From Microbacterium candidum (GTDB lineage Bacteria; Actinomycetota; Actinomycetes; Actinomycetales; Microbacteriaceae), in assembly GCF_030315975.1 (NCBI RefSeq), contig NZ_JASXSZ010000001.1, positions 1 to 64,000 on the forward strand: a DNA stretch of 64,000 nt. Direction: 5' to 3'. Under the pieces are notes generated by a model that was not told the origin of the DNA, made no database searches, and saw only the letters and a list, made by a program, of their open reading frames with translations. Both the position numbers and the translations under genes were made by a program. Shown here in pieces: positions 9,590 to 17,172 of this stretch; the stretch's first letter is position 1, and every line of letters begins with the position of its first letter.

Positions 9590-9816
9590 GTACCGCAGCG
9601 CGCCCCCTGACCGATCGCCGTCGCCCCAGATTCACGCGATCTGCATGAGGCCGACGGTTCTCCGTCGCCGAGCGAAGGAGTAGTGTCGCGAACGCGGGAC
9701 CCGCGTGCGATGCGGGTGCTGGGGGTTCGATTCGGAGGCACTCCTTTTGGCGAGCCGAATTCGACGGCCTCAAGGCGAAGGCGTTCGCCGTGAGTGACGC
9801 CAGAACAGGAGAAGAA

Positions 9817-10236
9817 ATGACGGACTTCGATTACGGTCCCATCGAGTTCTACGCGATCGCGTTCGACGGCGACCGCCCCGGTCCCGCGGTGCTGAAAGCG
9901 GTGGACGACCTCGTCGCGTCGGGCACGGTGAACCTGCTCGACCTCGTCTTCGCACGCCGCTCCCCCGAGGGGGAGGTCGAGGTGCTGGAGATGTCCGACA
10001 CCATCGAGAACGACGCGCACCCCGCCCTGGATCTCGCAGGTCTTGCCGGGGAGGACGACATCCTCGCCCTCGTCGACGACCTGGAGCCGGGCCGGTCGGC
10101 GGCGATCCTCGTCGTCGAGCTGCTGTGGGCGAAGGCGTTCGCGTCACGCCTGTTCGAGGCAGGCGGCGCCGTGATCGCCCGCGAGGGCGTGCCCGCACCG
10201 ATCGTGAACGCGTTCCTCGCGGAATACGCGGACTGA
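9817..10236 (+). CDS. DUF6325 family protein, copy 2
   Basis: A 139-residue protein identical to the product of 13-432. The start was chosen at 9817 because AGGAGA lies directly upstream and the same start is used in copy 1. A GTG at 9790 is in frame, but it would add nine residues with no ribosome site of its own. The 227 bases before it (9590-9816) hold no gene and must contain the promoter. They also contain an imperfect dyad (TTCGATTCGG ... CCGAATTCGA, about 9725-9767). The function is unknown, as for copy 1. Confidence 0.8.
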   Translation: MTDFDYGPIEFYAIAFDGDRPGPAVLKAVDDLVASGTVNLLDLVFARRSPEGEVEVLEMSDTIENDAHPALDLAGLAGEDDILALVDDLEPGRSAAILVVELLWAKAFASRLFEAGGAVIAREGVPAPIVNAFLAEYAD

Positions 10237-10258
10237 GACTGTAGAAGGAGAAACGAAT

Positions 10259-10615
10259 ATGCCTCTGAGAAGAATGGGACGCCCCGGCCTGGTCGGGATG
10301 GCTGCACGCACCGCCGTCGTCGCCGGCACCGCCACCGCCGTGGCCGGCGGGGTCGCCGCGCACCAGCAGAACAAGGCGTACGCACGCGAGGAGCAGCAGG
10401 CGTACGAGGCCCAGCAGCAGCAGGCGGCGATGGACGCCGCCGCCGCGCAGGCCGTCGCCAACGCGCAGGCCGCCCAGGCACCGGTCGCCGCCGCACCCGC
10501 CGCGCCCGCCGAGGACGACATGATGGCCAAGCTCACCCAGCTCGCACAGCTGCACGCGCAGGGCATCCTCTCCGACGACGAGTTCGCCGCCGCGAAGGCC
10601 AAGCTCCTCAGCTGA
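10259..10615 (+). CDS. SHOCT-domain small protein, copy 2
   Basis: A 118-residue paralogue of the 455-811 product, with the same plan: a basic start, a short hydrophobic stretch, a Gln/Ala-rich linker, and a C-terminal SHOCT domain (about 88-118). It differs from copy 1 in residues about 28-45, where it reads AGGVAA and AREE. The clustered nature of the differences against an otherwise identical background suggests gene conversion that stopped inside this gene (inference). Confidence 0.8.
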   Translation: MPLRRMGRPGLVGMAARTAVVAGTATAVAGGVAAHQQNKAYAREEQQAYEAQQQQAAMDAAAAQAVANAQAAQAPVAAAPAAPAEDDMMAKLTQLAQLHAQGILSDDEFAAAKAKLLS

Positions 10616-10620
10616 CCCAC

Positions 10621-10669
10621 CGCAACGAAGAAAGGGCATCGCCGACCGGCGGTGCCCTTTCTCGTTGCG
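10621..10669 (+). terminator. Intrinsic terminator of copy 2 unit
   Basis: A long interrupted hairpin. CGCAACGA pairs with TCGTTGCG at the base, then AAAGGGCA with TGCCCTTT, then CGCCG with CGGCG at the tip. It lies 5 bases after the SHOCT stop and 11 bases before the convergent YhgE-like gene end, so it can act on both strands. Confidence 0.8.
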
Positions 10670-10679
10670 CGACTACCGG

Positions 10680-12656
10680 CTAGGCCACGGGTCCAACCGG
10701 AATGGCGACCACAGCCGCTCCCGCAGCGTCTTCGTCCGTCAGGCCCGGGATGACCGGTTCGGGCGACCTGAACCAGTCGAGGTAAGCGAGCACGCCGCCC
10801 GCGATCAGGGCGTAGACGAGCAGCACGGTCAGCGGCTGTTCGATACCGTTGCCGCCGAAGTAGATCGCGTTCCTCAGGAGCAGGAAATCGTTGCGCGGCG
10901 GGAAGAGATGGCCGATCTGATTCCAGAACCCGGGAAGGTAGGTGGCGCCGTTCGAACCTCCCGACGAGGGATTGCCGAACTGCAGGATCACGATCAGCGT
11001 CACGACCACGCCCGCGGGCCCCAGCAGTCGGCGAAGCACGGCGGTGAACCACGCCACGACGACGATGATCAGGGACATGATCGCCCAGGCGATCCAGAAC
11101 GAGTTCTGCGGGATCGCCTGGAACCCGAACGTGATGGCGAGATCGATGGCGAGCGCCGTGACCACGGAGAACCCCGCCAGCCAAAGTCCACGCCAGCGTC
11201 CTGATGCGGTGCCGACGGCATTCGTCAGCATCGAAGCCGACATGTATCCGCCGACCAGCAGCGCCACAAGGACCGTCGCCAAGACGAGCGCGAAGGGGTC
11301 GCCGGCCGGGAGCGGTGTCGGCTCGTACGGCTTGACGCTGATCTGCTCGCTCTTGTCAGCGGCTGCCGCCTCGAACGCGTGGGTGAGATCGAGGGGTGCG
11401 ACGTCGCTCATCGTCGGCACGACGATCAGCTGAGCCGGCGACTCCGAGGCGATGAAGGCGCCGTAGATCTCGCCGCGATCCATCGCCTCCGTCGCAGCCT
11501 GCGCGTTCGGATACGAGATGACGTCCAGCGACAGGAGCGGGCCCTGCGCTGCATCGGGAAGGTCGCTCGAGCCGACGACGCCGAACGGCATGTGCTCCGC
11601 CACGGGCTCGTGACCGGAGCTCGTGTAGTTCAGGGCGAACAGCGTCGTGAGGATGAACGCGAATGCCGCGGGTATGAGGAGCGCACGCCGAACGACCTTC
11701 GACGTTCCACGAGGTGCGCCCGCGACAGCCGCTTCCGTAGGCGCGGATCGCCGCGTCACGGCGATGATGACGATGAGACTCACGACCGCGTAGAGACCGA
11801 GCACCAGGATCGGCAATCCGATGTTGTGCCCGCCGAAGTAGATCACATTCCGGTAGAGCTCGATCGCATGTCGCGGCGGGAAGAAGTTTCCGACCGTCTG
11901 CCAGAACGTGGGCAGCAGGGCGGCGCCGGCTCCCCCCGAGCCTGCACCGCCGATGATGACGAACAGCAGCGCGGCCAGCAGCGAGCCCATCGGACCGACC
12001 AGCGCCTGGAGAGCGACCGCCGAAAGGCCGACCGCCACCGTGACGAGGAAGAAGGCGGGGATCAGGGCGATGGTTCCGGACGGGATCGCCCCCAGCACGG
12101 GACCGGCGATCAGCCACGTGATCAGCGAGGTCAGCGCCGCGTACCCCAGGACGAACCCGATCCGGCCGGGTGCTGCGGCGGACTTCGTGGAGGAATAGAG
12201 AAGCGACGCGACGAGGTAGCCGCCCATCAGCGTCGGAAGGAGCAGCAGACCCACTACTCCCCCTGTCCGGTCAGAAGTCGGCAAGGGTGCCACGACCGTC
12301 GTCGTGATCTTGCGATCCTGCGCCGCGGCCTCCTTCTCGAATCCGCCGCGGACGAAGATCTCGCCGAAGAAGCTCTTGGCCGGGACCGTGACCAGAGTGT
12401 CGGAGTCGGTGCCGACGACATACCCGCCGTAGATGTCGCCCTGTTCCGCAGCCGTCATGAGCGCCGACTCGCTCGGATACGTGATCACGTCGAGTGCGTT
12501 GTCCTTGTTCACAGCATCGACGACAGGCGACGACGCCGTGACACCGAACGGCATGTTCCGCGGCTCGAGCAAGTGAATCGCGCTCACCAGGCAGACGGCG
12601 AACAACAGCACGAGGAATGCAACGATCCCCAGCGCGACTGTCGGTTTCTTGATCAT
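10680..12656 (-). CDS. YhgE/Pip (DUF3533)-like membrane protein with internal duplication
   Basis: A 658-residue protein built of two homologous halves (about 1-330 and 340-640). Each half has one N-terminal membrane segment, an extracytoplasmic domain starting MPFGV with DVI(T/S)YP and a G(D/E)IYG motif, and then about five membrane segments. Each ends with an FW..(V/I)G..FPPR......(R)N.IYFGG signature. The single-unit form is the ABC-2-type/YhgE-Pip family, associated in various bacteria with export or phage-receptor roles. The ATG at 12656 was chosen because the hydrophobic segment follows at once; an alternative ATG lies at 12671. It is monocistronic, with no ATPase nearby, and the substrate is unknown. 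Confidence 0.75.
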   Translation of the reverse strand: MIKKPTVALGIVAFLVLLFAVCLVSAIHLLEPRNMPFGVTASSPVVDAVNKDNALDVITYPSESALMTAAEQGDIYGGYVVGTDSDTLVTVPAKSFFGEIFVRGGFEKEAAAQDRKITTTVVAPLPTSDRTGGVVGLLLLPTLMGGYLVASLLYSSTKSAAAPGRIGFVLGYAALTSLITWLIAGPVLGAIPSGTIALIPAFFLVTVAVGLSAVALQALVGPMGSLLAALLFVIIGGAGSGGAGAALLPTFWQTVGNFFPPRHAIELYRNVIYFGGHNIGLPILVLGLYAVVSLIVIIAVTRRSAPTEAAVAGAPRGTSKVVRRALLIPAAFAFILTTLFALNYTSSGHEPVAEHMPFGVVGSSDLPDAAQGPLLSLDVISYPNAQAATEAMDRGEIYGAFIASESPAQLIVVPTMSDVAPLDLTHAFEAAAADKSEQISVKPYEPTPLPAGDPFALVLATVLVALLVGGYMSASMLTNAVGTASGRWRGLWLAGFSVVTALAIDLAITFGFQAIPQNSFWIAWAIMSLIIVVVAWFTAVLRRLLGPAGVVVTLIVILQFGNPSSGGSNGATYLPGFWNQIGHLFPPRNDFLLLRNAIYFGGNGIEQPLTVLLVYALIAGGVLAYLDWFRSPEPVIPGLTDEDAAGAAVVAIPVGPVA

Positions 12657-12917
12657 GACATGGCCCCCCATGGTCCTTGCAGAATCCCTGCGTCTGACGA
12701 CTCTTCTCCGGGGATGAGCGGGCCCGCGTCCCTTCGCCTGCAAGTGAACATGAGCACATCACCCCATCTGCACTCAACCGGTACAGCCGGTCCTGCCACA
12801 TCGCACACTTCGTGTGAACTTCGGCGGGGCGGCACTCGCTGTCGTTGCGCATGCGTTCAGGTGCTTGTGATGCCGCCGGCTCCGCGCTCACTTGAGGCGA
12901 ACGTGCAGGACGGACCC
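12657..12917. other. Gene-free stretch upstream of the YhgE-like gene
   Basis: These 261 bases separate the YhgE-like gene start from the end of the second crcB gene. I see no supported reading frame. Two small dyads are visible: ACCGGTACAGCCGGT (about 12778-12792) and CACACTTCGTGTG (about 12804-12816). Either could be an operator for the YhgE-like gene, but neither matches a motif I know. Confidence 0.4.
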
Positions 12918-13301
12918 CTACCCCGCCCATAGGCTTCCGAGCCACAGGCCGAGCGCGGCCGCGGCGAGGGCGAGGATCAGCATCCCGAACCCGTTCGCAG
13001 CAGCGCGGCCCCAGTGCCCCGCCCGCGCCAGGGTGACGGTCTCGAGGCTCGCCGTGCTGAACGTGGTGAACCCGCCCAGGAGCCCCGTTCCGAGGACGAG
13101 CTCCGCATCCGGGGAGATCAGCGTTCCGGTGACCGCCGTCACGATCCCCAGGACGAACGCTCCGAGCACGTTGATGAGCATGGTTCCAGGCGGGAGAACC
13201 GTATGGACGCGCGCCTTGACGGCGCCGTCGAGGGTGAAGCGCAACGCGGCTCCCACGCCGCCTGCGATGCAGAGGAGCAGGATCGTGAGCGGGCCGGTCA
13301 C
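12918..13301 (-). CDS. crcB: Fluoride channel subunit FluC/CrcB (second)
   Basis: A 127-residue four-helix membrane protein of the FluC/CrcB family, which lets toxic fluoride leak out of the cell. It shows GGVGAALRF near the N-terminus, GTMLINVLGAFVLG in helix 2 (the conserved Asn), and GLLGGFTTFSTASLE in helix 3 with the Phe/Thr/Ser track. The GTG start at 13301 overlaps the stop of the upstream crcB in a GTGA. Neighbouring crcB pairs in Gram-positive bacteria are thought to form heterodimers, and this pair is arranged that way. Confidence 0.92.
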   Translation of the reverse strand: MTGPLTILLLCIAGGVGAALRFTLDGAVKARVHTVLPPGTMLINVLGAFVLGIVTAVTGTLISPDAELVLGTGLLGGFTTFSTASLETVTLARAGHWGRAAANGFGMLILALAAAALGLWLGSLWAG

Positions 13302-13762
13302 GAGTGCTTCCTGACGGTCAGGATCCCCATCCCGATGCCGGCGAAGGATGCCCCGGCTCCGACGATCACGGTGGCGAACCCGTAGAGCATGCCGACCCAC
13401 ACCGAGTGGGTGCCGAACAGCTGCACGCTGTCGACGGCGAGCGCGCTGTACGTCGTGAATCCGCCCATCATGCCGATGCCGAAGAGGAGGCGTGCCTTCT
13501 TGCGGCCGCCCGCGTCGGGGCCCCCGCGCGTGAGCCCCTCGATGATCCACCCGAGGATGAAGGCCCCCACGACGTTCTCCACCATGGTGCCGATGGGGAT
13601 GCCGTTCCATTCCGGGATCGCCTGCTCGCGGACGTAGCGGAGAGTCGCGCCGACGCATCCGCCCGCGAAGACCAGCAGGATGTAGACCCATCGCCGATAG
13701 TCGGGGCGCGCAGCGGCGTCCGCCGCCGTCGTCGTCGTTCCCTGGGTCTCGCTCTCCGTCAT
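13298..13762 (-). CDS. crcB: Fluoride channel subunit FluC/CrcB (first)
   Basis: A 154-residue FluC/CrcB protein with an extra N-terminal polar segment of about 25 residues. Conserved elements are GGCVGATLRYV, GTMVENVVGAFILG and GMMGGFTTYSALAVDS. The usual Asn of helix 2 is present in EN-V. Its ATG overlaps the stop of the channel gene upstream (ATGA), and its stop overlaps the GTG of the second crcB, so the three genes form one transcript. No fluoride (crcB) riboswitch was recognised upstream of the operon. Confidence 0.92.
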   Translation of the reverse strand: MTESETQGTTTTAADAAARPDYRRWVYILLVFAGGCVGATLRYVREQAIPEWNGIPIGTMVENVVGAFILGWIIEGLTRGGPDAGGRKKARLLFGIGMMGGFTTYSALAVDSVQLFGTHSVWVGMLYGFATVIVGAGASFAGIGMGILTVRKHS

Positions 13763-14517
13763 CTCCGCCTGACCTCCGCCGTCAGCGCCGCGAGCTCGTC
13801 CGCCATGCGGCGGATCTCCGCGCGCGTCTCGTCCTCGGCGGGCGCCGGCTCGGGCTGAGGTTCAGCCCGAGTGCTCTCCGCCGCCTTCGCGCGGTCGGTG
13901 ATCCACGACACGAGCGTGCCGGAGATGAGACCGATGACCGCGATCGAGCCGAACATCAGGACCACAGCCACCCAGTGCCCGAGAGTCGTGACCGGGTAGT
14001 AGTCGCCATAGCCGACCGTCGTGAAGGTGACCACGGACCACCAGCTCGCCTCTCCGAACGTCTCGATGTTCGCACCCGGCGCACCGCGCTCCGCCGCCAG
14101 CACCGTGACGGAGCAGGCCCACATGAGGATGATCGCGCTGAGGACGCCGTACCAGGCGATGCTGCGGCGCAGCGCCGATGCCGAGTCCCGGACGCCGCGG
14201 CCCACGATCGCGAGCGCGCCGAGCAGGTGCAGGACGCGCAGCGGGGGGAGCACGACCACCACGAGTTCGAACAGATGCCGGCGGAACCATGCGCCGCGGC
14301 TCTTGGCACGGAACAGGCGGGTCAGGTAGTCGATCGCCAGGAGCACCCAGGCGACCGCCATCCCGGTCAGCGCGACCGTCTCCTGCGGCCCCTGCAGATC
14401 GCCGATCACGAGCCACGAGTACGCGGCGATGAAGACGATCGACGAGACGAGGAGGATCGCGTCGAATGTCGGTCTCGGCCGATCCTCGTCTGCCGCAGCG
14501 CCCTGGGAACTGGTCAT
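13759..14517 (-). CDS. Voltage-gated K+-channel-like protein
   Basis: A 252-residue ion channel subunit. Hydrophobic segments appear at about 20-45, 50-70, 90-115, 135-155 and 195-220. The pore loop with selectivity filter FTTVGYGDYYPV lies at about 175-187. An Arg-containing segment (RRSIAWYG, preceded by several Arg) could be a simplified S4. The C-terminus is a charged, probably coiled tail of about 45 residues. The ATG at 14517 has GAAGGGA at good spacing; long extension upstream is Arg/Asp-rich and unlikely to be coding. It heads the operon with two fluoride-channel genes. Confidence 0.85.
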   Translation of the reverse strand: MTSSQGAAADEDRPRPTFDAILLVSSIVFIAAYSWLVIGDLQGPQETVALTGMAVAWVLLAIDYLTRLFRAKSRGAWFRRHLFELVVVVLPPLRVLHLLGALAIVGRGVRDSASALRRSIAWYGVLSAIILMWACSVTVLAAERGAPGANIETFGEASWWSVVTFTTVGYGDYYPVTTLGHWVAVVLMFGSIAVIGLISGTLVSWITDRAKAAESTRAEPQPEPAPAEDETRAEIRRMADELAALTAEVRRR

Positions 14518-14700
14518 GTCGATTCCCTTCTCTCGGAATTCATGCTTCCGCGCTGATCCGTGCTCGCCAGGTCCGCGTTCCGATCCGGCACAGATGATCG
14601 GCGAGATGGGCACAGATCGGCGGATGCGGCCCTGGCCGGGCGGGATGCCCCCGGCTACGGTGTGAACCGAGATGCGATTTCGTCGCAGATGGAGGTCATC

Positions 14701-15405
14701 GTGCACGTGCCGGATGGATTCCTGAACCTGCCGACCTCGGTCGTGACCGGGGTCCTCGCCGCCGGCGCGATCGGCGTGGCGCTGCCGGTCGCGCGCCGCG
14801 AGAGCCTCGGCGAGCGCAAGGCCCCGATGGTCGGCATGGTCGCGACGCTCATCTTCGCGACCCAGATGCTGAACTTCCCGGTCGGACTCGGCACGAGCGG
14901 CCACCTCATCGGCGGCGCACTCGCCGCCGTCCTCGTCGGCCCTGCCACCGGGCTCTTATGCATCAGCGTCGTCCTCATCGTGCAGGCCGTGTTCTTCGCG
15001 GACGGCGGCCTCACCGCGCTCGGCACGAACATCCTCCTGATGGGCGTCATCACGGTCGTCGTCGGTTGGGGGCTCTTCCGTCTCGTCATCGCCGTGCTGC
15101 CCGCGCGGAAGTGGTCGGTGCCCGTCGCGACGGGGGTCGGCGGGCTCATCTCGGTGCCGGTGGCCGCGGCCGCCTTCTCGGTGCTGTTCGCGATCGGCGG
15201 CCAGGCCCCCGTCCCGTTCGAAGCCCTGTTCCTCGCGATGACCGGCTGGCACGTCCTCATCGGGATCGGCGAAGCGGTGATCTCCGCGTTGATCGTGGCG
15301 GCCGTCATGGCCACACGACCGGACCTCGTGTACGGCGCGCGCTTCCGGCGCACCCGGCGCCCCGAATCCGAGCCGGCTTCCGTCGCCGAGGAGGCGTCCG
15401 CATGA
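14701..15405 (+). CDS. cbiM: Ni/Co ECF transporter substrate-binding subunit CbiM/NikM
   Basis: A 234-residue S-component of an energy-coupling-factor importer for Ni2+ or Co2+. The GTG at 14701 was chosen over an ATG at 14689. It has GGAGG just upstream and gives the family's N-terminus (M)HVPDGF, in which His2 is a metal ligand once the terminus is free. A second ligand region is GTSGHLIGG (His about 68). About six to seven membrane segments follow. It overlaps the next gene by ATGA. Proximity to the urease operon argues for nickel (inference). No cobalamin or NiCo riboswitch was recognised upstream. Confidence 0.88.
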   Translation: MHVPDGFLNLPTSVVTGVLAAGAIGVALPVARRESLGERKAPMVGMVATLIFATQMLNFPVGLGTSGHLIGGALAAVLVGPATGLLCISVVLIVQAVFFADGGLTALGTNILLMGVITVVVGWGLFRLVIAVLPARKWSVPVATGVGGLISVPVAAAAFSVLFAIGGQAPVPFEALFLAMTGWHVLIGIGEAVISALIVAAVMATRPDLVYGARFRRTRRPESEPASVAEEASA

Positions 15406-15752
15406 GCACCACCCCCCGCGATGACGAGAAGCCGCGCGTCTCGACCCGCACGTTCTTCATCGTCGGCGGCATCATCTGCCTCGTGCTGGCGACCGTCGTG
15501 AGTCTGTGGGCCTCGCCGCATCCGGACGGACTCATGCACGTCGCGAAGGCGATCGGCATCCTCAGCACCGAGAAGCAGAGCGCCACGGCGGGCAGCCCGC
15601 TGGCGGGCTACGGCTTCGCCGGCATCGGCCATTCCGATCTCGCGAAGGCCCTGGCCGGCGCGGTCGGATGCATCCTCACGTTCGCCGTGGCGATCGGCAT
15701 CGGGCTCCTCGTCCGCCGGTCACGCCGCTCCGGGCGTTCGTCGGACCGGTGA
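15402..15752 (+). CDS. ECF transporter small subunit, PDGLE-domain (CbiN-like)
   Basis: A 116-residue protein with two membrane segments (about 17-36 and 85-107) and a loop containing SPHPDGLMHVAK, the PDGLE-domain signature in a variant form (Leu-Met in place of Leu-Glu). It corresponds to CbiN or the N part of NikN and assists the CbiM subunit. The start ATG overlaps the cbiM stop, and its own stop overlaps the cbiQ GTG, so translation is coupled. Confidence 0.85.
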   Translation: MSTTPRDDEKPRVSTRTFFIVGGIICLVLATVVSLWASPHPDGLMHVAKAIGILSTEKQSATAGSPLAGYGFAGIGHSDLAKALAGAVGCILTFAVAIGIGLLVRRSRRSGRSSDR

Positions 15753-16420
15753 CCGCGGTGGCGGACCCGTCGAACCGCTGGGGATACCACCCCGGCTCCA
15801 CGCCGCTGCACCGGCTGAGCCCGCGCACGAAGCTCGTCGCGCTGCTGCTGTTCGCCGTCATCGTCGTCGCGACACCGCGGGAGTGGATCCCGTTCTACGC
15901 CGCATACGCCGTGTTCGCGGTCATCGTTCTCGCCGTCGCGCGGGTGCGGGCGGGCGACGTGCTGCGGCGCCTCACGATCGAGATCCCGTTCCTGATCTTC
16001 GCGCTGCTGCTGCCGATCGTCGCGACGGGGCCGCGGGTGGACGTGCTGGGCTTCTCACTGTCGGTCTCGGGCCTGTGGGGCGCGTGGGCGATCCTCGCCA
16101 AGGCCACCCTCACGCTGGCGATGTCGATCGCCCTGGTCGCCACCACGGAGCCCGGGCGCGTCGTCCTGGCCTTCGGCCAGATCGGCCTCCCCCGGGCGCT
16201 GACCTCGATCATGACGTTCATGGTGCGGTACCTCGACCTCATCGTCGCGGAGTCGCACCGGATGCGGATCGCGCGCGAATCCCGGGGGTTCGATGCGCAT
16301 GGCGTCCGTTCCTGGGGCATCCTCGCCAGGGCGGTCGCGTCGAGCTTCGGGCGCGCCCACGCGCGCGGTGAGCGCGTGCACCTCGCCATGGTCTCGCGCG
16401 GATACGACGGAGGATCGTGA
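15749..16420 (+). CDS. cbiQ: ECF transporter transmembrane T-component CbiQ
   Basis: A 223-residue membrane coupling protein. After a short polar start containing the typical LHRLSPRTKL, hydrophobic segments appear at about 27-47, 48-65, 75-95 and 110-135. The two cytoplasmic coupling motifs with Ala-Arg-Gly (A-R-G) are seen as MRIARESRGFD and LAMVSRGYDG. It transmits ATP hydrolysis from CbiO to the substrate unit. The GTG start sits in a GTGA overlap with the gene before it. Confidence 0.88.
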   Translation: MTAVADPSNRWGYHPGSTPLHRLSPRTKLVALLLFAVIVVATPREWIPFYAAYAVFAVIVLAVARVRAGDVLRRLTIEIPFLIFALLLPIVATGPRVDVLGFSLSVSGLWGAWAILAKATLTLAMSIALVATTEPGRVVLAFGQIGLPRALTSIMTFMVRYLDLIVAESHRMRIARESRGFDAHGVRSWGILARAVASSFGRAHARGERVHLAMVSRGYDGGS

Positions 16421-17172
16421 TGCCGGCAGGAATCAGCATCCAGGGTCTGCGCTACGCATACCCCGACGGCACCCCCGTCCTCGACGGGGTGGACCTCGAG
16501 GTCGCCCCGGGCGAACGCGTCGCGGTGCTCGGCCGCAACGGCGCCGGGAAGACGACCCTCATGCTCCACCTCAACGGCGTCCTCATGGCGAGCGCCGGAT
16601 CCGTGCGCATCGACGGCACGGAGATCTCGCGGGCGACGGTCCGCGACATCCGCCGACGGGTCGGCCTCGTCTTCCAGGACCCGGACGACCAGCTCTTCAT
16701 GCCGACGGTCGCCGAGGACGTCGCGTTCGGCCCGTCCAACTTCGGCAGCACGGGTGAGGAGCTGGAAGCGCGTGTCTCGGCCGCGCTGACCGCGGTCGGC
16801 CTCGAGGATCGCGGCGCCTCCTCCCCGCAGCGCCTTTCGCTCGGGCAGCGCCGCCGCGCCGCGATCGCGACCATCCTGTCGATGGACGTCGACGTGGTCG
16901 TGCTCGACGAGCCGACGTCCAACCTCGATCCGACCGCCCGGCGCGAGCTCAGCGGCACGCTCGCCGGCCTCGACAGCACGATCGTCGTCGTGACGCACGA
17001 CCTCCCCTACGCTCTCGAGCTCTGTCCGCGCTCCGTGATCCTCGACGGCGGACGGGTCGTGGCCGACGGCGCGACGCGAGATCTGCTCGCCGACGCCGAG
17101 CTCATGCGCAGGCACGGGCTCGAGCTGCCGTGGGGCTTCGACCCGTCGATCGTCGACGAGCTGCACTCATGA
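16420..17172 (+). CDS. cbiO: ECF transporter ATPase CbiO
   Basis: A 250-residue ABC ATPase. It has Walker A GRNGAGKTT (about 37-45), a Q-loop FQDPDDQLF (the ECF-type DPDDQ), a signature motif LSLGQRR (His/Gln-type variant of LSGGQ), Walker B VVVLDEPTSNLD, and a switch His in VTHD. It powers the Ni/Co importer. The ATG at 16420 overlaps the cbiQ stop (TGATG) and follows GGAGG. It overlaps the mscS-like gene in ATGA. Confidence 0.92.
   Translation: MPAGISIQGLRYAYPDGTPVLDGVDLEVAPGERVAVLGRNGAGKTTLMLHLNGVLMASAGSVRIDGTEISRATVRDIRRRVGLVFQDPDDQLFMPTVAEDVAFGPSNFGSTGEELEARVSAALTAVGLEDRGASSPQRLSLGQRRRAAIATILSMDVDVVVLDEPTSNLDPTARRELSGTLAGLDSTIVVVTHDLPYALELCPRSVILDGGRVVADGATRDLLADAELMRRHGLELPWGFDPSIVDELHS

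Larger units (their letters stand above)
9805..10632 (+). repeat. Direct repeat copy 2 (DUF6325-SHOCT unit)
   Basis: Second copy of the approximately 828-base direct repeat at 1-828. The left border is at or near 9805 only if the unseen sequence before base 1 differs from 9590-9804. A few substitutions near the end (for example CACAACTG against CACAGCTG) and one divergent patch inside the SHOCT gene are the only differences. Confidence 0.9.

Noticed and set aside
9690..9745. tRNA-like T-arm (GGTTCGATTC) before the second DUF6325 gene
   Set aside because: The flanking bases do not pair as a T-stem, and no anticodon arm, D arm or CCA-adjacent acceptor stem is present.
1..10632. Composite transposon bounded by direct repeats
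   Set aside because: No transposase or integrase, no terminal inverted repeats or target duplication; the repeats are ordinary gene pairs.
14518..14700. Cobalamin or NiCo riboswitch before cbiM
   Set aside because: Two GATCGGCG elements catch the eye, but the conserved riboswitch cores are not found.
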